Source: Bacillus massilioanorexius
GTDB taxonomy: Bacteria > Bacillota > Bacilli > Bacillales > DSM-1321
Direction: 5' to 3'
NCBI RefSeq assembly: GCF_902374955.1
Contig: NZ_CABKRX010000056.1
Location: 62,001-126,000, forward strand
Length of the DNA: 64,000 nt
Below the pieces are notes generated by a model. That model searched no databases. It worked only from the letters and a program-made list of their open reading frames with translations, and was not told where the DNA came from. Within the stretch, counting starts at the first letter, position 1. The number at the start of each line of letters is the position of its first letter. Shown here in pieces: positions 43,030 through 52,544 of the stretch. Position numbers and translations under genes: made by a program.

Positions 43030-43170
43030 ATAAATAAAACCAAGAAAAGCGAGATTGGTGAGATTCCACAGGCTTTCCATGCACCGAGGAGGCTCACCGC
43101 TTTCTCCGTGAAAAGCCTGCCTAGCATCTGGAAGCAAAATTCACTTTAATCTGCAGTCACTGGTTCGGGT
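43030..43170 (-). repeat. Dispersed intergenic repeat, copy F (inverted)
   Basis: In the reverse orientation it carries ATAAAACCAAGAAAAGCGAG, GGTGAGATTCCACAGGC, CCGAGGAGGCTCACCGC and GGAAGCAAAATTCAC. These resemble the reverse complement of copy B. It lies between yyaC and the DUF554 gene, both of which converge on it. Confidence 0.6.
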
Positions 43171-43222
43171 AAACACCCTTATATATAAACGCTTCCTTCT
43201 GTTCTCTAAAAGATACGAAATT

Positions 43223-43936
43223 TTATATTTGAATATGAACATAATGAAAAATCGTTGTCAACAGAGCTACAATGATAATAGCTGGTAATAGATTAGCCAC
43301 TCTAATCTTTGTAATCCCCATAATATTTAAACCAATAGCAACAATCATTATCCCTCCAGTTGCCGTCATTTCAGTAATAAAAAAATCCATTAATTGACTA
43401 GGAACCACCTTGTCTATTTGTGTGGCAAATAAAGCAATTGTTCCCTGATATAAAACCACTGGTACCGCTGAGAAAATCACTCCAATTCCGAGTGTACTTG
43501 CTAGTACTATTGCTGTAAACCCATCAATAATAGCCTTCGTATAAAGAATATTATGATCCCCACGAATTCCGCTATCAAGTGCTCCTAAAATGGCCATTGC
43601 CCCAATAACAAAAATTAAAGTGGCCGTCACAAACCCTTCTGCAATATAGCTTTCTTTTTCAGCTTGAAGCTTATTTTCTAACCATTGACCTAATTTGTTT
43701 AGCTTATCATCTAAATCAATCCATTCTCCTAAAACAGCACCTATTACAAGGCTTAAGATGACAATTAAAAATTGTTCACTCTTTAGGCCCATTTGTAAGC
43801 CAATTAATACTACGGCTAAACCAATAGCATACATAACAGTTTGTCTAACCTTCTCCTGTATGTTACGGAAACCCCTTCCAATTAATGTGCCCATAATGAT
43901 ACAAATTCCATTAACTATAGTTCCTAGTAATACCAT
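43223..43936 (-). CDS. DUF554 family membrane protein
   Basis: 237 aa with about seven membrane helices. It begins GTIVNGICIIMGTLIG and includes IGAVLGEWIDLDDKL and GAMAILGALDSGIRGDH, the family landmarks (B. subtilis YdfK and E. coli YqgA). Thought to be a transporter-like protein; no substrate is known. It lies between yyaC and parB, as in many Bacillaceae. Confidence 0.85.
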   Translation of the reverse strand: MVLLGTIVNGICIIMGTLIGRGFRNIQEKVRQTVMYAIGLAVVLIGLQMGLKSEQFLIVILSLVIGAVLGEWIDLDDKLNKLGQWLENKLQAEKESYIAEGFVTATLIFVIGAMAILGALDSGIRGDHNILYTKAIIDGFTAIVLASTLGIGVIFSAVPVVLYQGTIALFATQIDKVVPSQLMDFFITEMTATGGIMIVAIGLNIMGITKIRVANLLPAIIIVALLTTIFHYVHIQI

Positions 43937-44219
43937 GATTGCATCTCCTAAATATTCAATCGATTTCCTAAGCCCTGTTAAACAAGGTCGATTTTTTAGA
44001 CATAATCCTTTTTTTCCCGAGTATTTTCAACACTCAATCCTTGCTATTGCATTTATTCACTATATTTATAAATCATCTATATTATTAAACAGATTCTACT
44101 TATAAAAAAGGAAGATGCTCCATTTTACCACATAATTCAAGAATTTTCAGATAAGTTAGTGTCATAATATATGAATTTGCTCTCTAACTTTCATATAATA
44201 AGCTAGATGCAAAAAAAAA
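43937..44219. other. Gap between parB and the DUF554 gene
   Basis: AT-rich sequence leading to the parB terminator at 44220. No gene or repeat is seen. Confidence 0.4.
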
Positions 44220-44247
44220 GAGTACCCGAGGTAAACCCTCGGAACTC
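44220..44247 (-). terminator. Terminator after parB
   Basis: On the minus strand GAGTTCCGAGG and CCTCGGGTACTC pair with a small bulge, followed by nine Ts. Confidence 0.8.
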
Positions 44248-44251
44248 CTTT

Positions 44252-45094
44252 TTATCTATCTAATAGCTCTAATATTCGATTTAAATCTTCAGGTGAGAAA
44301 AATTCAATTTCAATTTTTCCTTTTTTCTTCTTTTGAGTAATAGTAACAGTTGTTCCAAAACGCTCTCTTAACAAACCTTCTTGTTCTTCAATAAAAATAT
44401 CTTTTTTTATTGGTTTTTTCTTCGTTTCACGTGGAACATTTTCATTTATTTGTTGTATAAGCTGTTCTAATTGACGAACATTAAGTCCATCTTTCACAAT
44501 TTTTTCAACTACTGCTTCGAGAACATTTTTCTTTTTCAATCCTAATAGCGCTCTACCGTGTCCCATTGATATTTTCCCTTGAGTTATTAACTCTTGGATA
44601 TTCTCTGGAAGTGCTAGCAAACGTATATGATTGGTAATATGCGGTCTACTTTTCCCAAGTCTCTTTGCAAGTTCTTCTTGTGTAACATCTAATTTATCTA
44701 AAAGAGTTTGATAAGCTACTGCTTCTTCTATCGGTGTTAAATCTTCACGTTGTAAGTTCTCGATAATAGCCAATTCCATCATTTGTTGGTTATTAAAGTC
44801 TTTAACAACGACAGGAACAGTTTTTAATCCAGCTGCTTTAGCTGCACGAAAACGACGCTCACCTACAACAATTTCATACCCTTTAATACTTTTCTTTACT
44901 ATAATCGGTTGAAGAATGCCATGTGAAAGAATAGATTGCTTTAAATCTTCAATTCCTTCTTCTGTAAATATCTTTCGAGGCTGATAAGGGTTGGGTCTTA
45001 ATTCTTTTATAGCCACTTCTTGCACTACATCTTCTCTACTAGTCTCCATACTAGTAAATAATGCATTAATTCCTTTTCCTAATCCTTTAGCCAT
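44252..45094 (-). CDS. parB: Chromosome-partition protein ParB (Spo0J)
   Basis: 280 aa CTP-dependent DNA clamp that loads at parS. The N-terminal CTPase has PNPYQPRK and VVGERRFRAAK. The HTH region is LAKRLGKSRPHITNHIRLLA and the C-terminus is the dimerisation domain. It overlaps soj by 8 bases and carries a parS site in its own coding sequence, a known habit of spo0J genes. Confidence 0.97.
   Translation of the reverse strand: MAKGLGKGINALFTSMETSREDVVQEVAIKELRPNPYQPRKIFTEEGIEDLKQSILSHGILQPIIVKKSIKGYEIVVGERRFRAAKAAGLKTVPVVVKDFNNQQMMELAIIENLQREDLTPIEEAVAYQTLLDKLDVTQEELAKRLGKSRPHITNHIRLLALPENIQELITQGKISMGHGRALLGLKKKNVLEAVVEKIVKDGLNVRQLEQLIQQINENVPRETKKKPIKKDIFIEEQEGLLRERFGTTVTITQKKKKGKIEIEFFSPEDLNRILELLDR
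44423..44438. promoter_or_regulatory. parS site inside parB
   Basis: On the minus strand TGTTCCACGTGAAACG matches the B. subtilis spo0J parS (TGTTCCACGTGAAACA) at 15 of 16 positions. Confidence 0.85.
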
Positions 45095-45848
45095 TTGACA
45101 TCACTTCCTTTGCCAAGTCTAAATATACTTCCGCTCCCCTTGACTTTGGATCATAAATAATAATTGGTTCACCATGACTTGGTGCTTCACTCAGGCGAAT
45201 ATTTCTCGGAATAATCGTTTGATATACCTTGTCTTGAAAGTATTTTTTTACTTCTTCAATTACTTGAATACCAAGATTTGTTCTCGCATCCAGCATCGTA
45301 AGTAGTACACCTTCAATTTTCAAGTCTTCATTTAAGTGCTTTTGCACAAGACGAACTGTATTTAATAATTGACTTAAACCTTCAAGTGCATAGTACTCAC
45401 ATTGAACTGGAATAATCACGGCATCTGAAGCTGTTAGTGAGTTAATTGTTAGCAATCCCAAAGAAGGAGGACAGTCGATAATAATATAATCATAATTAGC
45501 TTTTACTTTCTCCAATGCCCGCTTTAATCTTACTTCTCGAGATATAGTAGGTACCAATTCAATCTCTGCACCAGCCAACTGAATGGTAGCAGGAATGACA
45601 TGTAGATTTTCTACTTTAGCATGTTTTATTACATCAGCCGCTTCTAAATCATCAACAAGTACATCATAAATACATTGATCAACATCAGCTTTATCAATAC
45701 CAACACCACTTGTCGCATTGCCTTGTGGATCAATATCTACCATTAATACCTTTTTACCTATATACGCTAAACAAGCAGCAAGATTTACAGAAGTAGTAGT
45801 TTTACCTACTCCACCCTTTTGGTTAGCGATGGATATTACCTTTCCCAC
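45087..45848 (-). CDS. soj: ParA-family ATPase Soj
   Basis: 253 aa. Deviant Walker A KGGVGKTT near residue 11, DIDPQGNATSGVG, and YDYIIIDCPPSLGLLT (Walker B). With Spo0J it controls origin segregation and DnaA activity. GGTGACATCGTG precedes the ATG. Together with parB it forms an operon that starts next to the noc gap. Confidence 0.97.
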   Translation of the reverse strand: MGKVISIANQKGGVGKTTTSVNLAACLAYIGKKVLMVDIDPQGNATSGVGIDKADVDQCIYDVLVDDLEAADVIKHAKVENLHVIPATIQLAGAEIELVPTISREVRLKRALEKVKANYDYIIIDCPPSLGLLTINSLTASDAVIIPVQCEYYALEGLSQLLNTVRLVQKHLNEDLKIEGVLLTMLDARTNLGIQVIEEVKKYFQDKVYQTIIPRNIRLSEAPSHGEPIIIYDPKSRGAEVYLDLAKEVMSNG

Positions 45849-46289
45849 GATGTCACCTACCTTTACTCCTTCATAAAATACAAATAAGTATATTAAAGTG
45901 TAAAACTATTAAATTAAGAGAAACAAACATCTCACATGTAACTCATTTTAACATAAAAATTGAACTTTATATTTTTAAATTCAATAACTTTTCTATCAGT
46001 TAAATGGAAATTCTTCATTAATTCTGTATTTTTATGAGGAAAAGGCTTATTTCTGCAAAAATATTTCTCTTTTACAATTAAAATAAAGGAGCTTTGGCTA
46101 TTTTCTGCCACACTAAGCTCCTTTTATCAATCTACTATTCATTAACCTTTCATGATTGGCTAAACTGGTAGTTTACCTTTATTTACTCTTTAAATACTAC
46201 TTGCACGTTTTCTAAAAAAGTAGCAATGAAAAAAATACAGAGGAAAGCGAGCTTTTTCAAATGAAAAAACACTTAATGATAGTTTTGAA
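45849..46289. other. Gap between soj and noc
   Basis: Holds the noc terminator at 46085-46124. I find no reading frame that looks real. B. subtilis carries the small gene yyaB between soj and noc; it appears absent here. Confidence 0.45.
46085..46124 (-). terminator. Terminator after noc
   Basis: AAAGGAGCTT and AAGCTCCTTT form a 10-bp stem, with TGGC/GCCA pairing inside. On the minus strand ATTTTAATT follows. Confidence 0.7.
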
Positions 46290-47162
46290 TTATTTCTTTG
46301 TTTTTGGAATTTTTATCGTAAACTGATAGTACTCTTCATGCTCTTCTTCTTCAGAATCTAATTGAATACCATTATCTACAACCATTGTAAGAGACTGACG
46401 TATTGTATTAACCGCAATTCTCATATCCTTACTAAAAGCTTTTCTTTTTGGCTTAGGTTTTTTTTCAGCAGTTGATAATAATTTTTGTACTCTTTCTTCT
46501 GTTTGCTTTACATTAAGATTTTTTTCAATAATTTCATTAAGAAGTGCAATTTGCTTTGCTTCTTCTTTTAATGGTATTAATGAACGAGCATGACGTTCTG
46601 TTATTGTCTTACTTAATAACGCATTTCTCACTTCATTAGGAAGCTTAAGTAATCGAAGTTTGTTAGCCACTGTTGATTGTCCAATACCTAATCGTTGTGC
46701 TAACGCTTCTTGAGTAAGTTGATGGAGCTCCAACAATTTACTATAAGCAATTGCCTCCTCAATTGGAGAAAGTTCTTCACGTTGTAAGTTTTCAATAAGT
46801 GCAACGGACGCAGTTTCAGTATCATTGAAATTTTTAATAATAACTGGTGCAAACTCCCAACCAAGCTTCTGCATTGCTCTGAAACGTCGCTCTCCGGCAA
46901 TTAATTCAAACTTCCCTATTTCATATTCTCTTACTACGATAGGCTGTATAATACCATGTGTATGGATCGTTTGGGCTAATTCAGTAATTTTATCTTCGTT
47001 AAAAATTGTTCTTGGTTGATAACGGTTTGGAACAATATCTGAAATAGGAATTTGCTTTATTTCTTGATTATTACTAGAACTAACCTCTTCCACTTGCTCT
47101 TCTTCTACAATTGTTTCTTCTTTTTCACTAACACCAAAAAATCGCGAAAAAGGATGCTTCAT
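46290..47162 (-). CDS. noc: Nucleoid occlusion protein Noc
   Basis: 290 aa ParB paralogue that binds its own sites across the chromosome and blocks division over the nucleoid. The N-terminal region HPFSRFFG is a membrane-binding helix typical of Noc. The CTPase (PNRYQPRT, AGERRFRAM) and HTH (LAQRLGIGQSTVANKLRLLK) follow. It precedes rsmG, as in other Bacillus. No consensus Noc binding site was noticed nearby. Confidence 0.96.
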   Translation of the reverse strand: MKHPFSRFFGVSEKEETIVEEEQVEEVSSSNNQEIKQIPISDIVPNRYQPRTIFNEDKITELAQTIHTHGIIQPIVVREYEIGKFELIAGERRFRAMQKLGWEFAPVIIKNFNDTETASVALIENLQREELSPIEEAIAYSKLLELHQLTQEALAQRLGIGQSTVANKLRLLKLPNEVRNALLSKTITERHARSLIPLKEEAKQIALLNEIIEKNLNVKQTEERVQKLLSTAEKKPKPKRKAFSKDMRIAVNTIRQSLTMVVDNGIQLDSEEEEHEEYYQFTIKIPKTKK

Positions 47163-47275
47163 ATCCCCAACACCACCTTTAAGAAACTCCCTTCATACAT
47201 ATTCTTTATTGAAATGACAAGTTCCTTCTATTTTCTAACGACAAAAACAAACAAAAAACTCATTATTACTTTTTA

Positions 47276-47291
47276 AGTTTCACGTGAAACT
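47276..47291. promoter_or_regulatory. parS site between rsmG and noc
   Basis: AGTTTCACGTGAAACT is a perfect 16-bp palindrome and extends to 28 bp (47270-47297) with AT arms. It lies in the noc upstream region, so ParB here might influence noc. The remainder of the 47163-47503 gap is AT-rich. Confidence 0.85.
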
Positions 47292-47503
47292 TAAAAAAGC
47301 ATATTTTAATAGACTAAGAGATTTATTACTTTTCCTAATCTATTTCTAATTCATTCCTACATCCATAAGCTAGAATCAATAATAACCCTAGCTTATAAAT
47401 GAATTTTTTAACAAACTAACAAATTTCTCTACTACTCAAATATGTATACTTCGAGCACATGTTTTCAAAACTAAATCTAAAATAAATGAATGTATAGCTA
47501 TTT

Positions 47504-48220
47504 CTATTCAATTGGTAATTTACCAGGTGTACCTGGTTTACGTGGATATTTTTTTGGAGTTGCTTTTACTTTTTTTATCGTAATAATATTTCTTTCACTA
47601 TTTTCTATAGGTAAATTCATACTTTCTACTTTTTCTAACTTTCCACCTAGTGTTGTTATAGCTTTTGTAGCAACCTTTAATTCATCCTCTGCACTCGAAG
47701 CTTTCATGGCTACAAAATAACCATCTACCTTAGCTAATGGAAGACATAATTCTGTTAATACAGATAGCCTTGCCACCGCTCTTGCCGTTACAAGATCATA
47801 CTGCTCTCTATGCTTTGGATTTTGTCCAAATGTTTCCGCACGGTCATGATAAAATGATACATGCTCTAATTTTAATACATCAGCTAAGTGATGTAAAAAT
47901 GAAATTCTCTTATTTAAAGAATCAACAATAGAAACTGAGAGATGTGGGAAACAAATCTTCAATGGAATACTCGGAAAACCTGCTCCAGCTCCAACATCAC
48001 AAATTTTGTCTACTTTTGTAAAATCAAAATAAAATGCAGCAGAAATCGAGTCAAAAAAATGTTTTAAATAAACCTCTTCTTTTTCAGTTATGGCTGTTAA
48101 GTTCATTTTTTCATTCCACTCAACTAAAGTAGTGAAATATAGTTGAAATTGTTCTAATTGCCACGGAGAAAGAATAATACCCTTCTCCGCTAACATATCC
48201 TTAAATACTTGTTCGTTCAT
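47504..48220 (-). CDS. rsmG: 16S rRNA (guanine-527-N7)-methyltransferase RsmG
   Basis: 238 aa class I methyltransferase. The SAM-binding motif is CDVGAGAGFPSIPLKI, with FCHDRAE-like FYHDRAETFG and VTARAVARL and the C-terminal RKPGTPGK. Loss causes low-level streptomycin resistance in relatives. I chose the ATG at 48220 (MNEQVFKD); a GTG at 48232 lacks a site. 20 nt from mnmG. Confidence 0.96.
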   Translation of the reverse strand: MNEQVFKDMLAEKGIILSPWQLEQFQLYFTTLVEWNEKMNLTAITEKEEVYLKHFFDSISAAFYFDFTKVDKICDVGAGAGFPSIPLKICFPHLSVSIVDSLNKRISFLHHLADVLKLEHVSFYHDRAETFGQNPKHREQYDLVTARAVARLSVLTELCLPLAKVDGYFVAMKASSAEDELKVATKAITTLGGKLEKVESMNLPIENSERNIITIKKVKATPKKYPRKPGTPGKLPIE

Positions 48221-48240
48221 TCTTTTCCACACCTATACGC

Positions 48241-50127
48241 TTAATTTGTAATTCGAGCAATTTTTCCTTGTTCTAGATATACAAGTAAAATAGAAACATC
48301 CGCAGGATTTACTCCTGAAATTCGAGAAGCTTGAGCTACTGTTAACGGACGTACTTGTTTTAATTTTTGACGTGCTTCAGAAGCTAAACTATTGATAGCA
48401 TCATAATCTATATCCTCTGGAATTTTTTTATTTTCCATTTTTTTGAGTTTTTCAACCTGTTGTAAGGATTTCTCAATGTATCCTTCATACTTGATTTGAA
48501 TTTCTACCTGTTCTTTTATTTCATCTGTTAAAGGTAATTCGCTCGGAACTAATTGTTCAATATGGCTATAATTCATTTCAGGACGTTTTAATAGATCAGC
48601 CGCTCTAATACCATCTTTCAACTCACTACCACCAACTGAGACAATCAACTCTTGTAATTCTTTAGTAGGCTTCAACATCACTTCTTTTAATCGAGCTTTT
48701 TCTTCATAAATCATCTTTTTCTTCTCTTCAAAGGCATGATAGCGTTCTTCTTTAATTAACCCAATTTTTGCTCCAATATCAGTTAAACGAAGATCAGCGT
48801 TATCATGTCTTAAAAGCAAACGATATTCTGCTCTTGATGTTAATAATCTGTATGGTTCATTGGTTCCTTTGGTTACTAAATCATCGATTAGAACACCAAT
48901 ATAAGCATCAGCACGCCCTAATATTAATTCTTCTTTACCAAGTGCTTTTAAAGCAGCATTAATACCAGCCATTAAACCTTGACCAGCTGCTTCCTCATAT
49001 CCTGAAGTACCATTGATTTGTCCAGCTGTATATAAAGATTCGATTTTTTTCGTTTCTAATGTTGGCCATAATTGTGTTGGTACAATTGCATCATATTCAA
49101 TCGCGTATCCTGAACGCATTAGTTGAACGTTCTCAAGACCTGGAATCGATGCTAACATACGTTTTTGAACATCTTCTGGAAGACTTGTAGACAATCCTTG
49201 TACATATACTTCTTTTGTATTTCTACCTTCTGGTTCAAGGAAGATTTGATGGCGAGGTTTATCATTGAAACGAACGACTTTATCTTCAATAGAAGGACAA
49301 TATCGCGGTCCTGTACCTTTAATCATACCTGAATACATAGGTGAACGATGTAAATTATCATCTATGATTTGATGTGTTTCAGCACTAGTATATGTTAACC
49401 AACAAGGCAATTGATCCATAATAAATGAAGTTGTTTCATAAGAAAATGCGCGTGGAACATCATCACCTGGTTGAATTTCCGTTTTACTGTAATCAATCGT
49501 ATCACTATTTACACGTGGAGGTGTACCTGTTTTAAAACGCACTAAATCAAAACCTAATTCCTCTAAATGCTCGGAAAGCTTAATAGAAGGTTGTTGATTG
49601 TTCGGACCACTAGAATATTTCAGTTCTCCTAGTATAATTTCTCCTCGTAAGAAAGTTCCTGTTGTAATAACAACGCATTTCGCATGATAAATGGCACCAG
49701 TTTGAGTAATAACACCTTTACATTTGCCATCTTCAATGATTAATCGTTCAACCATCCCTTGCATAAGCGATAGATTTTCTTCTTTTTCAATGGTTAGCTT
49801 CATTTCTTGTTGATAAAGTAATTTATCTGCTTGAGCACGCAAAGCACGTACAGCCGGACCTTTTCCCGTATTAAGCATGCGCATTTGAATATGGGTTTTA
49901 TCTATATTTTTCCCCATTTCTCCACCTAAAGCATCGATTTCTCGTACAACGATTCCCTTAGCTGGTCCACCGACAGATGGATTACACGGCATAAAAGCTA
50001 CCATATCCAAGTTTATTGTAAGCATTAATGTTTTCGCTCCAAGTCTTGCTGCTGCTAATCCCGCTTCACAGCCCGCATGACCTGCTCCGATAACTATAAC
50101 ATCATAATTACCTGCTTCATATGACAT
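48241..50127 (-). CDS. mnmG: tRNA uridine-5-carboxymethylaminomethyl modification enzyme MnmG (GidA)
   Basis: 628 aa FAD enzyme that with MnmE makes cmnm5U34 in tRNA. The FAD-binding motif is IGAGHAGCEAGLAAARLGA. CNPSVGGPAKG holds a catalytic Cys, and GTPPRV, CPSIEDKV, QINGTSGYEEAAGQG and the C-terminal RISGVNPADVSILLVYL are all family landmarks. It is followed by rsmG and preceded by mnmE. Confidence 0.98.
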   Translation of the reverse strand: MSYEAGNYDVIVIGAGHAGCEAGLAAARLGAKTLMLTINLDMVAFMPCNPSVGGPAKGIVVREIDALGGEMGKNIDKTHIQMRMLNTGKGPAVRALRAQADKLLYQQEMKLTIEKEENLSLMQGMVERLIIEDGKCKGVITQTGAIYHAKCVVITTGTFLRGEIILGELKYSSGPNNQQPSIKLSEHLEELGFDLVRFKTGTPPRVNSDTIDYSKTEIQPGDDVPRAFSYETTSFIMDQLPCWLTYTSAETHQIIDDNLHRSPMYSGMIKGTGPRYCPSIEDKVVRFNDKPRHQIFLEPEGRNTKEVYVQGLSTSLPEDVQKRMLASIPGLENVQLMRSGYAIEYDAIVPTQLWPTLETKKIESLYTAGQINGTSGYEEAAGQGLMAGINAALKALGKEELILGRADAYIGVLIDDLVTKGTNEPYRLLTSRAEYRLLLRHDNADLRLTDIGAKIGLIKEERYHAFEEKKKMIYEEKARLKEVMLKPTKELQELIVSVGGSELKDGIRAADLLKRPEMNYSHIEQLVPSELPLTDEIKEQVEIQIKYEGYIEKSLQQVEKLKKMENKKIPEDIDYDAINSLASEARQKLKQVRPLTVAQASRISGVNPADVSILLVYLEQGKIARITN

Positions 50128-50224
50128 TTCTCTTTCTCCTTTGCATAATAGTGATTTTTTATCACTGAGAATTTACTTTTATATCCGTACAGCAATCTCA
50201 TATTTTCTATTAGAAAGAACTTTT

Positions 50225-51610
50225 CTATTTTCCTAAACAGAATTGAGAAAATAGCTGATCAATTAAACTTTCACTAACACTATCACCAATAATTTCTCCT
50301 AGTAGTTCCCAGGCTCTTGTTAGATCAATTTGAACTAAGTCAATTGGTACTCCATTTTCAATCGCTTCTATTGCATCTTCAATAGTATTTAACGCCTGAG
50401 AAATTAATGCTACATGCCTAGTATTAGATACATATGTTAAATCACTAGCCTCTAGTTCCCCTTCGAAAAATAGATCTGATATAGCTTCTTCTAGTTCATT
50501 TACACCTTTATCTTCTAATAGTGATGTAGTCATCACAGAAGCATTACCTGCCAAATCTTTTACTCGATCAATATCAATTTTCTGAGGTAAATCAGTTTTA
50601 TTAACTATTACAATAAAATCCATACCCTTTATCGCTTCAAATAGCTTTTCATCTTCTTTTGTTAACTGCTCAGAATAATTTAAAACAAGTAGAATTAAAT
50701 CAGCCTCTTTCAAAACAGCTCTTGATTTCTCTACACCAATTCGTTCAACGATATCTTCTGTCTCTCGAATTCCTGCCGTATCTAATAATCGTAATGGTAC
50801 GCCTCTAACGTTAACATATTCTTCAATAACATCACGTGTTGTTCCTGGAATATCCGTAACAATTGCTTTATTTTCTTGAACAAAACTATTTAACAAAGAT
50901 GATTTTCCTACATTTGGTCGACCAACAATAACTGTAGATAAACCTTCTCGTAGTATTTTTCCTTGTTCCGCTGTTTGCAAAAGTTTTTTCAGTTGATCTT
51001 TTACATAAGATGCTTTTTCAATAAGCATATGATGAGTCATTTCTTCTACATCATCATATTCTGGATAATCTATATTTACTTCAACGTGAGCGAGAGTTTC
51101 TAAAATCTCCTGTCGGAGCCTACTAATTAAATTGGATAAGCGACCTTCCATTTGGTTTAATGCGACATTCATGGCACGATCTGTTTTTGCGCGGATTAAA
51201 TCCATTACAGCTTCAGCTTGTGACAAATCAATCCGACCATTTAAAAATGCTCTCTTTGTAAATTCACCCGGTTCAGCCAATCTCGCACCATTTGTTAGGA
51301 CAAGATTAAGCACCTTTTTGACTGATACGAGTCCACCATGACAATTTATTTCAACAACGTCTTCTCTTGTAAAAGTCTTCGGTCCTTTCATTACTGAAAC
51401 CATTACTTCTTCCACAACTTTTTCTGTTTTCGGATCAAATAAATGGCCATAATGAATAGTATGCGTAGGCACTTCAGAAAGCTTTTTTCCACGTGCCCCT
51501 TTATATATTCGATCGATAATAGCTAATGAATCATCACCACTTAATCGAACAATAGCAATTGCTCCTTCTCCCATTGGAGTTGAAATTGCTGCAATTGTAT
51601 CAAATTCCAT
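50225..51610 (-). CDS. mnmE: tRNA modification GTPase MnmE (TrmE)
   Basis: 461 aa. N-terminal THF-binding domain (DTIAAISTPMGEGAIAIVRL), a helical domain, an inserted G domain (GRPNVGKSSLLNS, TTRDVIEE, DTAGI, NKTDL) and the invariant C-terminus FCLGK, whose Cys acts in catalysis. Works with MnmG. The region upstream carries perfect DnaA boxes. Confidence 0.98.
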   Translation of the reverse strand: MEFDTIAAISTPMGEGAIAIVRLSGDDSLAIIDRIYKGARGKKLSEVPTHTIHYGHLFDPKTEKVVEEVMVSVMKGPKTFTREDVVEINCHGGLVSVKKVLNLVLTNGARLAEPGEFTKRAFLNGRIDLSQAEAVMDLIRAKTDRAMNVALNQMEGRLSNLISRLRQEILETLAHVEVNIDYPEYDDVEEMTHHMLIEKASYVKDQLKKLLQTAEQGKILREGLSTVIVGRPNVGKSSLLNSFVQENKAIVTDIPGTTRDVIEEYVNVRGVPLRLLDTAGIRETEDIVERIGVEKSRAVLKEADLILLVLNYSEQLTKEDEKLFEAIKGMDFIVIVNKTDLPQKIDIDRVKDLAGNASVMTTSLLEDKGVNELEEAISDLFFEGELEASDLTYVSNTRHVALISQALNTIEDAIEAIENGVPIDLVQIDLTRAWELLGEIIGDSVSESLIDQLFSQFCLGK

Positions 51611-51742
51611 ATTGTCACCTCACCTCTTAAATAGGTTATCTATATTTAAGCAATTATAGACATTTACAAAATATAAAGTCCTAAATAAATACAATAACAC
51701 AGACTTTTTTCGAAAAAAAGTCAAACTACATTCTAAACCCAG

Positions 51743-51838
51743 TTATCCACAAAGCTGTTTTTTATTAGTTTCCATCGATTATTGTAACTTATCCACATGT
51801 GAATAACAAACCCCGAACTCACCCTTCTATTATTCACA
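51743..51838. promoter_or_regulatory. Cluster of four perfect DnaA boxes between mnmE and jag
   Basis: TTATCCACA at 51743-51751 and 51789-51797, TGTGAATAA at 51798-51806 (minus orientation, directly abutting the previous box) and TTATTCACA at 51830-51838. All fit TTATNCACA. The cluster lies about 2.6 kb left of the main dnaA-upstream cluster. Confidence 0.75.
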
Positions 51839-51886
51839 AGCAGCGATTATTAATATTGATTGACCCTATTATTTTTAGAAATTTAA

Positions 51887-51920
51887 AAAAACCTTTTTAG
51901 TTTTCACTAAAAAGGTTTTT
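51887..51920 (-). terminator. Terminator after jag
   Basis: AAAAACCTTTTTAGT and ACTAAAAAGGTTTTT form a perfect 15-bp stem with a 4-nt loop. It closes the rpmH-rnpA-yidC-jag unit. Confidence 0.95.
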
Positions 51921-51923
51921 CTC

Positions 51924-52544
51924 TTATTTTTTATTTGTAATAACTAAATGACGATATGGATCTGTTCCTCTAGAATATGTTTCAATTTGTTTATACTTCA
52001 TTAATGCAGTATGAATTACTTTTCGCTCATATGAAGGCATAGGTTCCAAAGCAACTTCTTTTCTAGTTTTAAGAACTTTTTGAGCCATTTTTTCCGCAAG
52101 CTGAACAAGCGTTTCATTTCGTCTTTTCCTATAATCTTCAGCATCCAACATAATTGTTAAATATTGTTTTGACTGACGATTTGCAACTAATTGCGTTAAG
52201 TATTGAAGAGAATTTAACGTCTGTCCCCTTTTTCCAATTAGAAGCGCAATTTTTTCTCCAGAAAGCTTAAAGGTAATATACTTTCCATCCTTTACCACAT
52301 CAATTGCTACTTTCAAGCCCATATTTTCACAGACTTCTTTCAGAAATTTATGTGCTTCTTCTACTGGATCAGGTTGTTGAGTTACTTTTACAATCGCTTT
52401 ACGAGAGCCAATAAGTCCAAATAATCCCTTTTTTCCTTCATCTAGTATTTCAATTTCAACGCGGTCTCTTGTTGTTTTTAACTGAGCTAAAGCTGATTCC
52501 ACTGCTTCTTCGACATTTTGTCCTGTAGCAGTTATTTCTCTCAC
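51924..52544 (-). CDS. jag: RNA-binding protein Jag (KhpB)
   Basis: 206 aa. Jag_N domain (TATGQNVEEAVESALAQLK ... DEGKKGLFGLIGSRKA), a KH domain (LIGKRGQTLNSLQYLTQLVA) and an R3H domain (ERKVIHTALMK ... GTDPYRHLVI). Thought to pair with KhpA in RNA regulation and cell division. It overlaps yidC by 4 bases (ATGA). Confidence 0.95.
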   Translation of the reverse strand: MREITATGQNVEEAVESALAQLKTTRDRVEIEILDEGKKGLFGLIGSRKAIVKVTQQPDPVEEAHKFLKEVCENMGLKVAIDVVKDGKYITFKLSGEKIALLIGKRGQTLNSLQYLTQLVANRQSKQYLTIMLDAEDYRKRRNETLVQLAEKMAQKVLKTRKEVALEPMPSYERKVIHTALMKYKQIETYSRGTDPYRHLVITNKK

